The notes: generated by a model from the sequence alone, not told the origin. DNA of 64,000 bases from Photobacterium pectinilyticum (GCF_024357955.1 NZ_JANEYT010000013.1:1-64000); one strand, 5' to 3'. Counted from the first letter of the stretch, positions 9,238 to 19,033 are shown. A program made the numbers and translations.

Positions 9238-10398
9238 TTACTTAGTAATCAAGCCATATGGCTTGTTTGTGAAAATTTCCGGCTGTTTCTGAATCGTTGG
9301 CACGGCATTGGTTCCTCGCCAATCCAACAACATAATCGCCAGTACATTACGGTGTTCACCATCTAGCAAACTGGTACTACCGTTAATTGCCGGGATAATG
9401 CCCGCTTGTCGATTCAAAGAGTGCTGGATTGCCTTTCGAGTCTTGTCCACGACAGGATCATCCTTCAATCCGGCCAATAGGAAGTTAATACCGACCTCAG
9501 CAATCACATCTTCTTTCGCGCGCGCAATAATAGTATCGATATTGTCGCGGTAGTAATCATAGATCCATTGGTAGTCAGATTCTTTTACCGAATGCTGGTA
9601 GTACTCGGTCGCAGCAAAAATGATATGGGTTAGGCCATAGACCTTGTTCATAAATTGCTGATCCGTCAACTTACCATCTAGACTGTCGGGATAGGTTTCT
9701 TTGAAGGCCGCAGTAAAATCATCAACCACATCCTGCTCCCCTAACTGACGCAGCCAGTACACCTGATTGGCCAACTGTGCCGCCCAAGCTCTGATCATCT
9801 CAGGGTCAGTCGCGTACTCTTTAAAATCATAACGACGAATCACCTCTCTGAGCTTTGCATCTTCGCGATGCTTCAAACCATACTCGTTGGCACGGGCCAT
9901 TGATCCAAGCAGATCAACACCGAGGTAGTAATATTCCGGTTTGTCTTTAGTTGTTTCATAGCGCAAGTCACTTCGGGCATCTTCTTTGCGGTCATAGCGA
10001 GCAATCCGCTCTGCAGAGTAAGTGTCAATTTGCTCAGAGGTATACACTTCTGTTGCGAAGAAGTTCAGCCGACTGGCGACACGTGCCATATCAGACCAAA
10101 TTGCCGCTTGGTATTTAGGGTCTTGTGTCTGGCGATACATCCGCAAGCCATAGTGGCCCATCTTAAAAGCAGGGAGGGTAAAAAGCTGACTTTCATAGGT
10201 TTGGCGAATACGCTCGGCATCTTGCAAAAAGCTTGCTGTATCGGCACTAGAAGTAGCATTGACACCGCCAGCACTGAGGTTCAATCCTTGCTCTGCAGCA
10301 GATTGAACATCTGCCCAAAGCAAAGGTGAGGTAACCACTGCCCCTGCAACCAGCGAAGAAACCACTGCCCGATGTACTCGACTGCTAACCCATCCCAT
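9238..10398 (-). CDS. Exported DUF3541-like protein
   Basis: Starting at MGWVSS gives 386 residues. This start is preferred because AGGGAG lies 6 bases upstream; a longer frame reaches 10428 but has no comparable site. The N-terminus is a signal peptide ending PLLWA near residue 29. The rest is mostly helical, rich in Tyr, Asp and Arg, and without recognisable catalytic motifs. I associate it with the Vibrionaceae DUF3541 family from memory of sequence character, with moderate confidence. It is periplasmic or secreted, of unknown function, and appears to be monocistronic. Confidence 0.7.
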   Translation of the reverse strand: MGWVSSRVHRAVVSSLVAGAVVTSPLLWADVQSAAEQGLNLSAGGVNATSSADTASFLQDAERIRQTYESQLFTLPAFKMGHYGLRMYRQTQDPKYQAAIWSDMARVASRLNFFATEVYTSEQIDTYSAERIARYDRKEDARSDLRYETTKDKPEYYYLGVDLLGSMARANEYGLKHREDAKLREVIRRYDFKEYATDPEMIRAWAAQLANQVYWLRQLGEQDVVDDFTAAFKETYPDSLDGKLTDQQFMNKVYGLTHIIFAATEYYQHSVKESDYQWIYDYYRDNIDTIIARAKEDVIAEVGINFLLAGLKDDPVVDKTRKAIQHSLNRQAGIIPAINGSTSLLDGEHRNVLAIMLLDWRGTNAVPTIQKQPEIFTNKPYGLITK

Positions 10399-10541
10399 TG
10401 AATACTCCCTGCTCATTGCGGTAATCATTTAGCCAGAACGCTAGCAAAGCCTTGAATCCATTACGTCAGACAACTGTCAATTAATGCTTTCATCTATGAT
10501 TGCGATAACAATAGCTGCGTAGACAATACCTAAGCTGTTAA

Positions 10542-11147
10542 TTAGCGCGTTATCTGACGGAACGTTAGATTGATACGAGGCTCAGTTGGCCGCTTGGTTT
10601 TCGGAACCGTATGTTGCCAGAAACTTTGTAGCTCACCCGCCATCACGAGCAACGAGCCATTCGTCAGCAAATACTCTTTCTTCTCTTTACTTTGGCGGTG
10701 CCGCAATACAAAACGTCGTGTTGCCCCTAAACTGATGGAGGCGATAACAGGCTCTTCACCCAGTTCGGGCTCATTGTCCTGATGCCACCCCATATAATCG
10801 TCACCATTGCGATACTGATTGGCCAACACCGAGTTGAAGTTTTGCCCCAACAGCGCAGATAACTGCTGACGAATAGCCTGCAGTGTAGGTGTCCAAGGAT
10901 CGGGCTGCATGGTTAAGCCTGAATAGGTATACTCCGCCTCACCGCACCAAGCTTGCAGTCGTGGTTGCAGTATTTCCCTACCGAACATTCTGATTTTCTG
11001 TTGCTGCCAATTCAACTCACTGTCAAGTTGGCGATAGCATTGAACCGCCAAACTGGACGCCAGAAAGTTCGGTTGCCAATAGACCCTTCCTTGGGGCAAG
11101 TCTTGCCAATAACCATGGTGGGAATATTTCAAATTAGTGACGCTCAT
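10542..11147 (-). CDS. alkB: AlkB-type 2-oxoglutarate/Fe(II) dioxygenase
   Basis: The product has about 201 residues, in the range of AlkB2-type DNA dealkylases. The Fe(II) ligands are visible as the HxD of WHQDNE near residue 118 and the His of QHTVPK near residue 179. The 2-oxoglutarate-binding Arg lies in RINLTFR near the C-terminus, and the NQYRNGDDYMGWHQD block is typical of this branch. It removes 1-methyladenine and 3-methylcytosine from DNA by oxidative demethylation. The ATG at 11147 is preferred over the TTG one codon earlier. Its start overlaps the end of prpC by 14 bp. Confidence 0.9.
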   Translation of the reverse strand: MSVTNLKYSHHGYWQDLPQGRVYWQPNFLASSLAVQCYRQLDSELNWQQQKIRMFGREILQPRLQAWCGEAEYTYSGLTMQPDPWTPTLQAIRQQLSALLGQNFNSVLANQYRNGDDYMGWHQDNEPELGEEPVIASISLGATRRFVLRHRQSKEKKEYLLTNGSLLVMAGELQSFWQHTVPKTKRPTEPRINLTFRQITR

Positions 11148-12267
11148 CAATCGGTAGCCAGTCTTGATGCTCCGGACCTATATAGTCAGCGCTAGGACGA
11201 ATGATCCGGTTATGAGCCCGCTGTTCAAAGACATGGGCCGCCCAACCCGTTACCCTACTCATTACAAAGATCGGCGTGAACAACTTGGTTGGTATCCCCA
11301 TGAAATGGTACGCGGAAGCGTGAAAGAAGTCGGCATTACAGAACAGGTTCTTCTCGCGCTTCATCACCGCTTCCACTCTGACTGAAATATCATAAAGCAC
11401 AGGGTCACTGGCATCTTGGGACAATTTTTCAGCCCATAACTTAATCAATGCATTACGTGGATCTGATTCCCGGTAAATGGCATGACCAAAGCCCATGATC
11501 TTGTCTTTGTTTGCCAGCATCGCCAAGATCCCAGCCTCCGCGTCATCCGAGCTCTGCCATTGTTCAATCATTGCCATCGCCGCCTCATTGGCACCACCAT
11601 GCAAGGGCCCTCTCAAGGTTCCGATAGCGGCACACACACAAGAGTAAATATCAGACAACGTCGAGGCACAAACCCGCGCCGCAAAGGTCGAGGCATTAAA
11701 CTCATGTTCAGCGTATAAGATCAATGAGCAGTGCATCACCTGCGTGTGTAAATCGGGGGGCGTTTCACCGGTCAACATTTTCAAGAAATATCCGGCAATA
11801 CTGTCTTGATCACAGTAGGTTTCTATTTTCACCCCGTGATGACTATAACGGTACCAGTAGCAAATGATGGCTGGCAGCAAAGCAAGTAGCCTATCGGCTT
11901 TATCATACTCTTCGGTAAAACCATGCTCCTGTTCAAGGTTGCCCAGCATAGAGCAGCCTGTTCGCATGACATCCATCGGATGGGCATCGGCAGGTATTTG
12001 TTCCAGCACCAACTTCAAGGCCAGCGGTAAACCACGGTAAGAAATGAGCTTGGTTTTGTATGCCGCCAGCTCAGTGCGGGTTGGCAGTTTTCCTTTCAGG
12101 AGAAGATAAGCCACTTCTTCGAACTCGGCATGCATTGCCAAGTCAGAAATATCATAGCCACGATAGGTTAAGCCAGTACCGGTTTTACCCACCGTACACA
12201 GTGCTGTGCTACCGGCAGTTTGTCCGCGTAAACCTTCACCGCCCAGCGGCTTGAGTGAATCAGGCAT
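11134..12267 (-). CDS. prpC: 2-methylcitrate synthase
   Basis: The 377-residue citrate synthase-fold protein fits the length and sequence of PrpC: GLTYRGYDI near the N-terminus, the GPLHGGANE active-site His, and GFGHAIYRESDPR with the second catalytic His. It condenses propionyl-CoA with oxaloacetate to 2-methylcitrate. Unusually, prpB, acnD/prpD and prpF are not adjacent. The neighbours are alkB (overlapping downstream) and an exonuclease/phosphatase-fold gene upstream. A citrate synthase paralogue with relaxed specificity is the main alternative. Confidence 0.85.
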   Translation of the reverse strand: MPDSLKPLGGEGLRGQTAGSTALCTVGKTGTGLTYRGYDISDLAMHAEFEEVAYLLLKGKLPTRTELAAYKTKLISYRGLPLALKLVLEQIPADAHPMDVMRTGCSMLGNLEQEHGFTEEYDKADRLLALLPAIICYWYRYSHHGVKIETYCDQDSIAGYFLKMLTGETPPDLHTQVMHCSLILYAEHEFNASTFAARVCASTLSDIYSCVCAAIGTLRGPLHGGANEAAMAMIEQWQSSDDAEAGILAMLANKDKIMGFGHAIYRESDPRNALIKLWAEKLSQDASDPVLYDISVRVEAVMKREKNLFCNADFFHASAYHFMGIPTKLFTPIFVMSRVTGWAAHVFEQRAHNRIIRPSADYIGPEHQDWLPIDERH

Positions 12268-12336
12268 GGTGCATCTCCCTGTTGAATCAACCTTTATTCA
12301 AAAGCCTAGGTCAAGAAGCATCATATACCCAAGTAA

Positions 12337-13491
12337 CTATTTCAAAGCGATATCCACCCACACCAAACGGTGATCTGAGCCAGCCTGCGGGTGCTCGCGG
12401 CCACGTTCATCAGTAATCAAATGCCGCAGCGGATCTTTCTTGTCTGGCCAAAAGACCCCGCTTTGCAAAACCTCCATATTAGCCGAAGGCAATGCATAAT
12501 CAAGACGTAGCCCTGAAATATGGGTCCATTCACTTGACCGTCCCCGACGCTGCTGCCAAGGCCGATGAAAACGCCCTCCCAAGCTTTTCGGCGTCATTCT
12601 ACCTGATGAGACTGTGCGGTGGATTTTAGGGTGCAGTAGCAAATCACGGATAGCCTTCTTCATACCATCACCATCGGCCATATCTGCATTCAAATCACCC
12701 AGCACCACAAAGCGGCTATCCGGTGAAAGACCTCCCGGAAGGCCATTATCATCAATGAGGTGATCTGCCCCACTAATAATATCTTTGAGCAGTACCAACT
12801 CGTCATGATTACGGCGAGCATTGCGTTTCTCATGGCCGTCAAACACCGGCGGAGTTGGGTGGCAAGCAAGTAGATGAAGCGTCTTACCATCAACATCCAC
12901 CGGCACCATAACATGATTCTTGGAAGACAAGCGTAACTCTGTGCTTGCTGCTTCAGAATAGTAGCCTTCGGGCATTTGATGACCGGGTAAATTTTGCCAA
13001 ATAAGGGTTTGCCAACTCTTTATTTCAGCGTCAACAATGGGATATCTCGATAGGATCACAAAGCTGAAATGGCCATGATGTTCACCAAACCCATGAGCAT
13101 CATTGGGTAACGTAATTTTTCCATCGCCATCAAGATCATTCACCATTGCCAACCCAGTGTTCGATGGTGGGCAATACCGATAAGGATAAGACACGGCTTG
13201 CTGAGCATGTTGGGAAGAGGCCAAGTAATGCTGACAAAATCTCTCTAGCGCCCCATCATCTCCCCCCTCTCCAGGATGGTCAAATTCACACAACATCAAC
13301 ACATCCGGACTGACATGCTGAATAATGGCGGCAAGTTTGGAAAAGCGCTCGTTGTTAGGCTTCGCTAACTGCCCAAGAATTTCGCCAGCACCAGGGGCTG
13401 ACATCGAAATATTAAACACAGCTGCACGAACAGATGGCGGTAAGGTACTCGGTGATACTTGATGAAAGGATGAGGTCTGCAAGCGATTCAC
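12337..13491 (-). CDS. Endonuclease/exonuclease/phosphatase-fold protein
   Basis: The 384-residue product has the metal-dependent phosphoesterase layout: RAAVFNISMS near residue 22, a metal-binding Glu in DVLMLCEFDH near residue 64, VVLGDLNADM near residue 268, and the closing SDHRLVWVDI His-Asp motif. Family members hydrolyse nucleic acids, phospholipids or inositol phosphates. The substrate cannot be assigned, and no convincing signal peptide was seen. The start codon is GTG with only a weak ribosome binding site. Confidence 0.8.
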   Translation of the reverse strand: MNRLQTSSFHQVSPSTLPPSVRAAVFNISMSAPGAGEILGQLAKPNNERFSKLAAIIQHVSPDVLMLCEFDHPGEGGDDGALERFCQHYLASSQHAQQAVSYPYRYCPPSNTGLAMVNDLDGDGKITLPNDAHGFGEHHGHFSFVILSRYPIVDAEIKSWQTLIWQNLPGHQMPEGYYSEAASTELRLSSKNHVMVPVDVDGKTLHLLACHPTPPVFDGHEKRNARRNHDELVLLKDIISGADHLIDDNGLPGGLSPDSRFVVLGDLNADMADGDGMKKAIRDLLLHPKIHRTVSSGRMTPKSLGGRFHRPWQQRRGRSSEWTHISGLRLDYALPSANMEVLQSGVFWPDKKDPLRHLITDERGREHPQAGSDHRLVWVDIALK

Positions 13492-13597
13492 TCAGAACTG
13501 AACATTGGTAATGAGTATACCCACTTCTGATTGTTCAAACATCAGAAATGGGATTGTCAGTGTTTAAAAACTTAAATATCTTACTGAGTAAAAAGGC

Positions 13598-14083
13598 TTA
13601 TTCGGTCAACTGCGTTATCGCCATACGGATCTGTTTAGCATCCGATTCAGCACGGTGCGATACCGGGCCAAGCTCAGCCATGGTTTGTTGAAAATGTGCC
13701 CGATCGATACCATTTTCCTGCAACAACCACAAACCCACTTCAGTCAGGGTAAACGAGGGCCTCATATGAGCCGCATGATATAACCGACCGAGCCAAAACA
13801 GGTCCCATTGGCTATCACAAAATACACGCTCATATTTTCCTAACACCGCGTTAAGGTGGTGACATACATCGACGACCTGAAGCCCTTCATTATGCAGCTT
13901 CTGACGTGAAATTTGGTGAATTTCGATCTCAGCATAATCATCCCAATGTTGCCAAGGATCACCTGCTGTGAGTGGATTGATAAGCAGACTGTTTGCAGAA
14001 CCGTCTGGCAACGAGTACCCCACCTCAATAGGATAGGACTGGCCGGAAAGGCCGGATGCTTCAAAATCCAATGTTGCCCACAT
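13598..14083 (-). CDS. DEDDh-type 3'-5' exonuclease domain protein
   Basis: The start at MWATLDFEASG gives about 161 residues and is favoured because AGGGAG lies just upstream; the longer frame to 14122 has no such site. The exonuclease motifs are DFEASG (motif I), the Asp of DSQWDLFWLG (motif II) and HRAESD (motif III). These are the four acidic ligands and the His of the DnaQ/RNase T superfamily. It is cytosolic and should trim DNA or RNA 3' ends. It stands alone. Confidence 0.83.
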   Translation of the reverse strand: MWATLDFEASGLSGQSYPIEVGYSLPDGSANSLLINPLTAGDPWQHWDDYAEIEIHQISRQKLHNEGLQVVDVCHHLNAVLGKYERVFCDSQWDLFWLGRLYHAAHMRPSFTLTEVGLWLLQENGIDRAHFQQTMAELGPVSHRAESDAKQIRMAITQLTE

Positions 14084-14416
14084 TGCACTCTCCCTGATGC
14101 GATTATGAGTACTTACCACCAATACTACGACTTCCTGTCAAAAAACTGGATGGTAAGCGATGAAGGCATTTAATTACCTTACTTAATGGTAATAGCAGAT
14201 GCCTGCGGTGTACTCAATAAATGTAGTAGGAAACATGATGTTGTTGGTGAAAAAACTCAATAAGCTTAATTTTGATACACCGTTTGAAACACCGCTGTTC
14301 AATTTCCCATCAATCGATGTCGGGATTTTACGGCAGAAGTAGCTCTGATATAGGCAGACTATGACACAGTTTAGTATTACACTCAGGAGATTATTTATAG
14401 GCGATACAGACTCAAC

Positions 14417-14935
14417 ATGGCACCAATTATTGGCTTTGCCGGCTATAGTGGCTCAGGCAAAACAACCCTTCTAGAAAAACTCATTCCGTTGCTGAAATCT
14501 AATGGCCTTCGCATTGGCTTAGTCAAACATAGCCATCACAGTATTGACCCGGACAAACCCGGTAAAGATAGCTACCGTTTACGCCATGCAGGTTGCAGTC
14601 AAACACTGCTTGCGACAAAAGAAAGACACATGCTGTATTTCGAATACCCAGAACCTGAGCGAGAGGAGCCTCAACTTGATGAGTGCCTATCACAACTGGA
14701 TCACAGCCAACTTGACCTGATATTAGTTGAAGGATTTCGCGACCAGCCTATCGCAAAAATTGAAGTACACCGCCCAAGTTACGGCAAACCGCTTTTCTAC
14801 CCTAACGATGAAAACATTATTGCTTTTGCCAGCGATCAACCTGCTCCTGAAGGATGCCAACTCCCTTACTTGGATTTGAACACCCCCCAAAACATCGCTG
14901 ATTTTATTTTCCGATGGTTAAAAGTCCGTGACTAA
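14417..14935 (+). CDS. mobB: Molybdopterin-guanine dinucleotide biosynthesis adaptor protein
   Basis: The 172-residue P-loop protein has GYSGSGKTT near residues 8-16 and the MobB block KHSHHSIDPDKPGKDSYRLR near residues 36-55. It binds GTP and helps MobA attach GMP to molybdopterin. mobA is not in the window. The gene is independent of the purine locus, but it is in keeping with the molybdoenzymes encoded nearby. The molybdenum hydroxylases here would be expected to use the cytosine form made by MocA instead. Confidence 0.9.
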   Translation: MAPIIGFAGYSGSGKTTLLEKLIPLLKSNGLRIGLVKHSHHSIDPDKPGKDSYRLRHAGCSQTLLATKERHMLYFEYPEPEREEPQLDECLSQLDHSQLDLILVEGFRDQPIAKIEVHRPSYGKPLFYPNDENIIAFASDQPAPEGCQLPYLDLNTPQNIADFIFRWLKVRD

Positions 14936-14985
14936 TAACCAATGGCTAATAACTAAGAGTAAATAAGAGCTAGGACTAAATAAGA

Positions 14986-15558
14986 CTAAAGCTGTGCCGC
15001 CCGCTTGGAGATCTTATCAAACCACGATTGACGGCGTTGTTCTGTTGCGGTTAGCACCGGTCCCAAATAGATCGATGTCTGATTTTTGATGCCAGTGAAA
15101 CTCAAAATCGTGTGCTTCAATTGTTTATAGATCGGGTTTCCCTGAACATACTTATACCAAAATGGCGGTGTATCGAGGGTAATGATCAATTCCGATGTAC
15201 GCCCGCTCAACAACTTTTGTGGTATCGATTTCCCTTCTTGATATTTAAACGCGAAGCCGGGAAGGAACGTCCGATCAATCACCCCTTTAAATTTAGCTGG
15301 TATCGTGCCCCACCAAACTGGGCTGACAATGACGATATGCTCCGCCCAAGTCACGTGTTGCTGAAAACCTTTCAAATCATCTTCCAGCGGGGTTTCCTTG
15401 TCATAGCCTTGCTGAAGATCCATCTCAAACGACATATCAGCAAGGTTTACTTGTTTGATGTCGTGTTTTTTGCCTGCAATGCTGGCATAGTGCTCCGCCA
15501 ATGACTGGCAAAGGCTTTCTTGCTTTGGGTTTGCATTGATAACCAAGACTTTTTTCAT
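14986..15558 (-). CDS. FMN-dependent NAD(P)H:quinone reductase, flavodoxin-like fold
   Basis: The 190-residue protein starts with KVLVINANPKQES, a flavin phosphate-binding loop. It has SPVWWGTIPAKFKGVIDRTF near residues 99-118, the NQO1/MdaB-type flavin-contacting segment. It probably performs two-electron reduction of quinones, protecting against electrophiles. AGGAGG lies 7 bases before the ATG. The upstream merR gene and the MerR-type promoter immediately before it indicate inducible expression. Confidence 0.88.
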   Translation of the reverse strand: MKKVLVINANPKQESLCQSLAEHYASIAGKKHDIKQVNLADMSFEMDLQQGYDKETPLEDDLKGFQQHVTWAEHIVIVSPVWWGTIPAKFKGVIDRTFLPGFAFKYQEGKSIPQKLLSGRTSELIITLDTPPFWYKYVQGNPIYKQLKHTILSFTGIKNQTSIYLGPVLTATEQRRQSWFDKISKRAAQL

Positions 15559-15588
15559 CACCGTACCTCCTTATTCGTGCTAGAGGCA

Positions 15589-15619
15589 TCTTAAACCTTG
15601 ACCCTAGGGTCAGAGTCAA
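15589..15619 (-). promoter_or_regulatory. MerR-type promoter with long spacer and palindromic operator
   Basis: On the minus strand, TTGACT (-35, 15619-15614) and TTAAGA (-10, 15594-15589) are separated by 19 bp, the over-long spacer typical of MerR-activated promoters. Inside the spacer is a perfect 14-bp palindrome, TGACCCTAGGGTCA (15599-15612). It reads into the quinone reductase gene and overlaps the last codons of merR. Confidence 0.75.
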
Positions 15620-15957
15620 TAGTTACACTGATCAATCGCTTGCCGGTATTCACCAATGCGTAAATATTGCACTTCAAGCATTTTTATCTGGGATGCTATG
15701 CTCTGTTGCTTCTCTTCAAGAAGCTGTAACACTTTGGTCCAATTGAAATCCTGCTCACCATCGACCAACTCTTTCAACTCTGAAAGATGGAGCCCGAGAG
15801 ATTGGCCCTCTTTAATAAGGCGAATAAACTCAATATCAGCTTCAGAGAAAACACGATATTTGCCTGCCCTCGATACCCTCAGCAATCCCATCGACTCATA
15901 CAACCGAATTGCCCGCTCCGAAGCACCGGATTTTTTCGCAGCTTCGCCTATGTACAT
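15616..15957 (-). CDS. MerR-family transcriptional regulator
   Basis: The 113-residue product has an N-terminal winged helix-turn-helix (YIGEAAKKSGASERAIRLYE, then RVFSEADIEFIRLIK) and a C-terminal dimerisation helix. The single Cys near the C-terminus (QCNY) argues against a classical metal-thiolate sensor. It lies directly upstream of the quinone reductase gene in the same direction, with a MerR-type operator between them, so it probably controls that gene in response to quinones, aldehydes or other electrophiles. The inducer is unknown. Confidence 0.88.
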   Translation of the reverse strand: MYIGEAAKKSGASERAIRLYESMGLLRVSRAGKYRVFSEADIEFIRLIKEGQSLGLHLSELKELVDGEQDFNWTKVLQLLEEKQQSIASQIKMLEVQYLRIGEYRQAIDQCNY

Positions 15958-16106
15958 GGCTTTCCCTTTCCTAGTCTATGGTTCAGTTGTTCTTTACTTA
16001 GCCTGCTTGCTAAATCCGACCTTCATGACTATAAACAAGTCACTTAGGTCTATATTCATTACGTTCTATACGAACAAGGACAAGTGTATTAATGGAGAAT
16101 AAACAA

Positions 16107-16559
16107 ATGAAAATCAAACTGTTACTCTTTTTATTTTTCATTAATGTTAGCTACCCCGCATTGGCAGATAATGGGCTAGTTTCAACCCAAAGCCCTTATA
16201 CCGTTCCAGAGACCACCGCAAAACTAAAGCAGGTTTTGAAAGATAAGGGCATGACCCTCTTCGCCCACGTAAAACACAGTGAATCAGCAAAAGAGGCGGG
16301 CGTTGATTTACGACCAACCGAACTGTTGATCTTCGGTAATCCCAAAATTGGTTCTGTCATTATGTCCTGCCAGCAATCGGTAGCTATCGACTTACCGCAA
16401 AAATTTTTAGTGACTGAAGATGAAAACAAAGATGTCTGGGTGACGTACAACAGCCCGATCTATCTAGCAGCCCGCCATGGTATTAACATGGACAGTGAGA
16501 AGTGTCGTTCTGTCATCGAAAAAGTCAGCAAAGCACTTAACGCAATGGTACCCAAATAA
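16107..16559 (+). CDS. Exported DUF302-domain protein
   Basis: The start at MKIKLLL gives 150 residues and is supported by GGAGA about 9 bases upstream; the ATG at 16092 is less well placed. A signal peptide ends near ALA-D (about residue 20). The rest matches the DUF302 pattern (TVPETTAKLKQVLKDKGMTLFAHVKH, then ELLIFGNPKIGS). The family is small and periplasmic or cytosolic, with a beta-alpha fold of unknown role. It may bind a small ligand. Confidence 0.8.
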   Translation: MKIKLLLFLFFINVSYPALADNGLVSTQSPYTVPETTAKLKQVLKDKGMTLFAHVKHSESAKEAGVDLRPTELLIFGNPKIGSVIMSCQQSVAIDLPQKFLVTEDENKDVWVTYNSPIYLAARHGINMDSEKCRSVIEKVSKALNAMVPK

Positions 16560-16663
16560 CTGCAAGGTACTTGGTTTAGCTGGAAAGGAATGGATGGTAA
16601 TAAATACAAAGGCTCAATGTTTAGCACGTTTTGGACTCATAGAGCTCAATGATTATTCAACGT

Positions 16664-17332
16664 TTATAGGTATTCGCTTGCATCTTTAGCTTCAAGATTA
16701 ACCATCAAGCCCAAATACCCTGAATCATTGACATCAATACGTAGCGATTCTGATTTGCTTTCATCAAAATGCGCAATCAAATAACCATAACCTTCATTCA
16801 AACCTGTCAGTTGGCGTCCATCCACTTCAAATGCATCGTCATTCGTAACTCGTTCCCAATTGACGGCACCCGTGATATCTTCTGTTTCCCCATCACTAAA
16901 AGTAGCGGTAACTTTAACATTAACGGTCTGACCGACAGTGACATCTGTATTATCTATCTCGATGTTTAGCTCTTCGACTACCGAGTCACCGACAATTACC
17001 GTTCCGGGCTGTGCCGATTCAAAACCATTCAGACTTGCATAAATGCTTACCACTCCCGGCTTCACCGCTAAAATTGTCCCGTTCTGGGCAATCGATACAC
17101 TTTCTGGATCACTACTGCGCCACGTTACACCTTGCACGTCTCGAACATAGGTCCCATCCACATAAAATGCATTGGCTGACATTTTTCGTATTTCACCATC
17201 ATTAAGTTGAACGTGATAAGGAACGACGAATAACTCTAAGATTTCATTTTCAGATTCATGCGCAAACACTACTGACGTGCCAAACAACAGGATGACTATG
17301 CCAAGCCATAACCACACTTTCTCCAACACCAT
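16664..17332 (-). CDS. Exported bacterial Ig-like (BIG2) domain protein
   Basis: The start at MVLEKVW gives about 222 residues and is favoured by GGAAGG just upstream. A signal peptide ends VVFA-H. Residues from about 40 to 120 carry a BIG2-like pattern (WRSSDPESVSIAQNGTILAVKPGVVSIYA read as segments), and a second similar domain follows (VTVGQTVNVKVTATFSDGETEDIT). Such domains occur in surface or periplasmic proteins that bind partners or sugars. It is not part of an obvious operon, and its function is unknown. Confidence 0.75.
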   Translation of the reverse strand: MVLEKVWLWLGIVILLFGTSVVFAHESENEILELFVVPYHVQLNDGEIRKMSANAFYVDGTYVRDVQGVTWRSSDPESVSIAQNGTILAVKPGVVSIYASLNGFESAQPGTVIVGDSVVEELNIEIDNTDVTVGQTVNVKVTATFSDGETEDITGAVNWERVTNDDAFEVDGRQLTGLNEGYGYLIAHFDESKSESLRIDVNDSGYLGLMVNLEAKDASEYL

Positions 17333-17572
17333 AAAAACCTTCCCGTCGACTACTTTAATAATGAGATGACTAATGTTCAAAAACGACGGAGGGAGTCAAG
17401 TATTTAAGGTAAAACATGAAAAACGTGATATTGAGCCAAAATAGTTAGTCAACCACATGAAATCAGCAATCTTCAAGGTATTTGGTTCAATGCGAATAAC
17501 TTGGATGATAGCCAATAAAATGGTCTTTATTGCTGCTGATTAATTCGTTTGAAGATATTGCGAGTGCAATAA

Positions 17573-17604
17573 CAAAAACGCCCCTCATTTTTCAATGAAG
17601 AGCG
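17573..17604 (-). terminator. Terminator after the guanine/hypoxanthine permease gene
   Basis: An 11-bp stem (CGCCCCTCATT against AATGAAGAGCG, allowing G-U pairs) with a four-base loop is followed on the minus strand by TTTTTG. It lies about 40 bp past the stop codon at 17646. Confidence 0.75.
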
Positions 17605-17645
17605 CGACTTATATCTCACTAAAACGTGATGCGATGTGGCGAGAC

Positions 17646-19028
17646 TTAAATCGCCCAGCCACCCGCGTAGAAGGCCACTAGCACAATGGCGATAATCACG
17701 GTACCTGCGTTCAGTCGTTTCGCTTCACCAGAAATAACACGGCCAATCACCAATGAGCCAAAGCCCAGCATGATGCCGGTGACAATATTACCGGTCAGTA
17801 CGATGAACACCGCACACATTAGACCAGATAGCGCATCAACCGAATCAGCCATATCCAACTTACTCACGTTGCTCATCATCAACAGACCCACATACATCAG
17901 CGCTGGCGCTGTAGCGTAAGCTGGTACCAAGTAGCTAATAGGCGACAAGAACAGTAGCAATATGAACAGACCACCAACAACCGTTGCGGTCAAACCCGTT
18001 TTACCACCAGCTGCCGTACCTGCAGCAGACTCGATATACACCGCCGCTGGCGCACCACCTACAAAACCAGCAAAAATACTACTCACTGAGTCAGAAGTCA
18101 GAGCCTTACCACCATCAATGATTTGATCATCTTTATCCAGTAGGTTCGCCTGACCAGCAACCGCACGGATAGTACCGGTAGCATCGAAAATCGCGGTCAT
18201 CACCAAGGCCAATACACTTGGGATCACAATTGGGTTCAATGCCCCCATAATATCCATGGTGCCCAATAGCGACTCACCTTCCGTGCCAAACGATGGCATC
18301 GCAAACAGGCCTTGATAGGTCACGTTAGGATCGAAAACTAGGCCGAAGATAGAAATAGCCACAATCACCAGCAGAATGCCTCCGGGAACCTGGCGCTTCT
18401 CAAGACCGAAAATCGCGGCCAGACCCACAATCGACATGATGACAGGTAATGATGTGAACTCGCCCAATGCGACAGGTAGGCCTTCGTGCGGGTTCTGTAC
18501 CACCAAACCAACACCATTGGCGGCAATCAATAGCAAGAACAAACCAATACCGATCCCCGTTCCGTGCGCAATACCAGACGGCAGGTTAGTCAAGATCCAC
18601 TGGCGTACACCGGTGACGGTAATAGCGGTAAACACCACCCCCATCAAAAATACGGCCCCCAAAGCAACCGGGATGCTGATCCCCTGCCCCAGCACCAAGC
18701 TAAATGCGGTAAACGCGGTGAGGGAGATCGCACAACCAATAGCCATCGGCAGGTTTGCCCAAAGCCCCATTAACAGCGAACCAAACGCCGCGACCAAACA
18801 GGTAGCGATAAATACCGCTCCTTGGTTAAACCCAGCGGCACCAAGCATGCTCGGTACAACAATGACTGAGTAAACCATTGCCAGGAAGGTCGTCAAACCG
18901 GCAACAACTTCTTGCTTTACGCTACTACCGCGCTGGGAGATCTTAAAATACCCATCCAAGCCGCTTTTTCGGGGGGTGTCTTCTGCCACTACTGTAGGTT
19001 CATGATGAATCGAACTATTTTCAGACAT
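17646..19028 (-). CDS. ghxQ: NCS2 purine permease, AzgA/GhxQ type
   Basis: The 460-residue membrane protein has about 12-14 hydrophobic segments and the AzgA-type signatures: [19 protein letters not shown] near the N-terminus, [15 protein letters not shown], and [15 protein letters not shown]. This subfamily imports hypoxanthine and guanine (GhxP/GhxQ) or adenine (AdeP/AdeQ) by proton symport. Its place next to guanine deaminase favours guanine/hypoxanthine. AAGGAAT precedes the ATG. A sigma-70-type promoter, a PurR-box-like site and a structured leader lie upstream. Confidence 0.85.
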   Translation of the reverse strand: MSENSSIHHEPTVVAEDTPRKSGLDGYFKISQRGSSVKQEVVAGLTTFLAMVYSVIVVPSMLGAAGFNQGAVFIATCLVAAFGSLLMGLWANLPMAIGCAISLTAFTAFSLVLGQGISIPVALGAVFLMGVVFTAITVTGVRQWILTNLPSGIAHGTGIGIGLFLLLIAANGVGLVVQNPHEGLPVALGEFTSLPVIMSIVGLAAIFGLEKRQVPGGILLVIVAISIFGLVFDPNVTYQGLFAMPSFGTEGESLLGTMDIMGALNPIVIPSVLALVMTAIFDATGTIRAVAGQANLLDKDDQIIDGGKALTSDSVSSIFAGFVGGAPAAVYIESAAGTAAGGKTGLTATVVGGLFILLLFLSPISYLVPAYATAPALMYVGLLMMSNVSKLDMADSVDALSGLMCAVFIVLTGNIVTGIMLGFGSLVIGRVISGEAKRLNAGTVIIAIVLVAFYAGGWAI

Positions 19029-19033
19029 GATGT

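Noticed and set aside
18376..18873. Long open frame opposite the ghxQ gene
   Set aside because: It is antisense to a well-supported permease, has a Pro/Thr-rich composition typical of a reversed transmembrane gene, and lacks a ribosome binding site.
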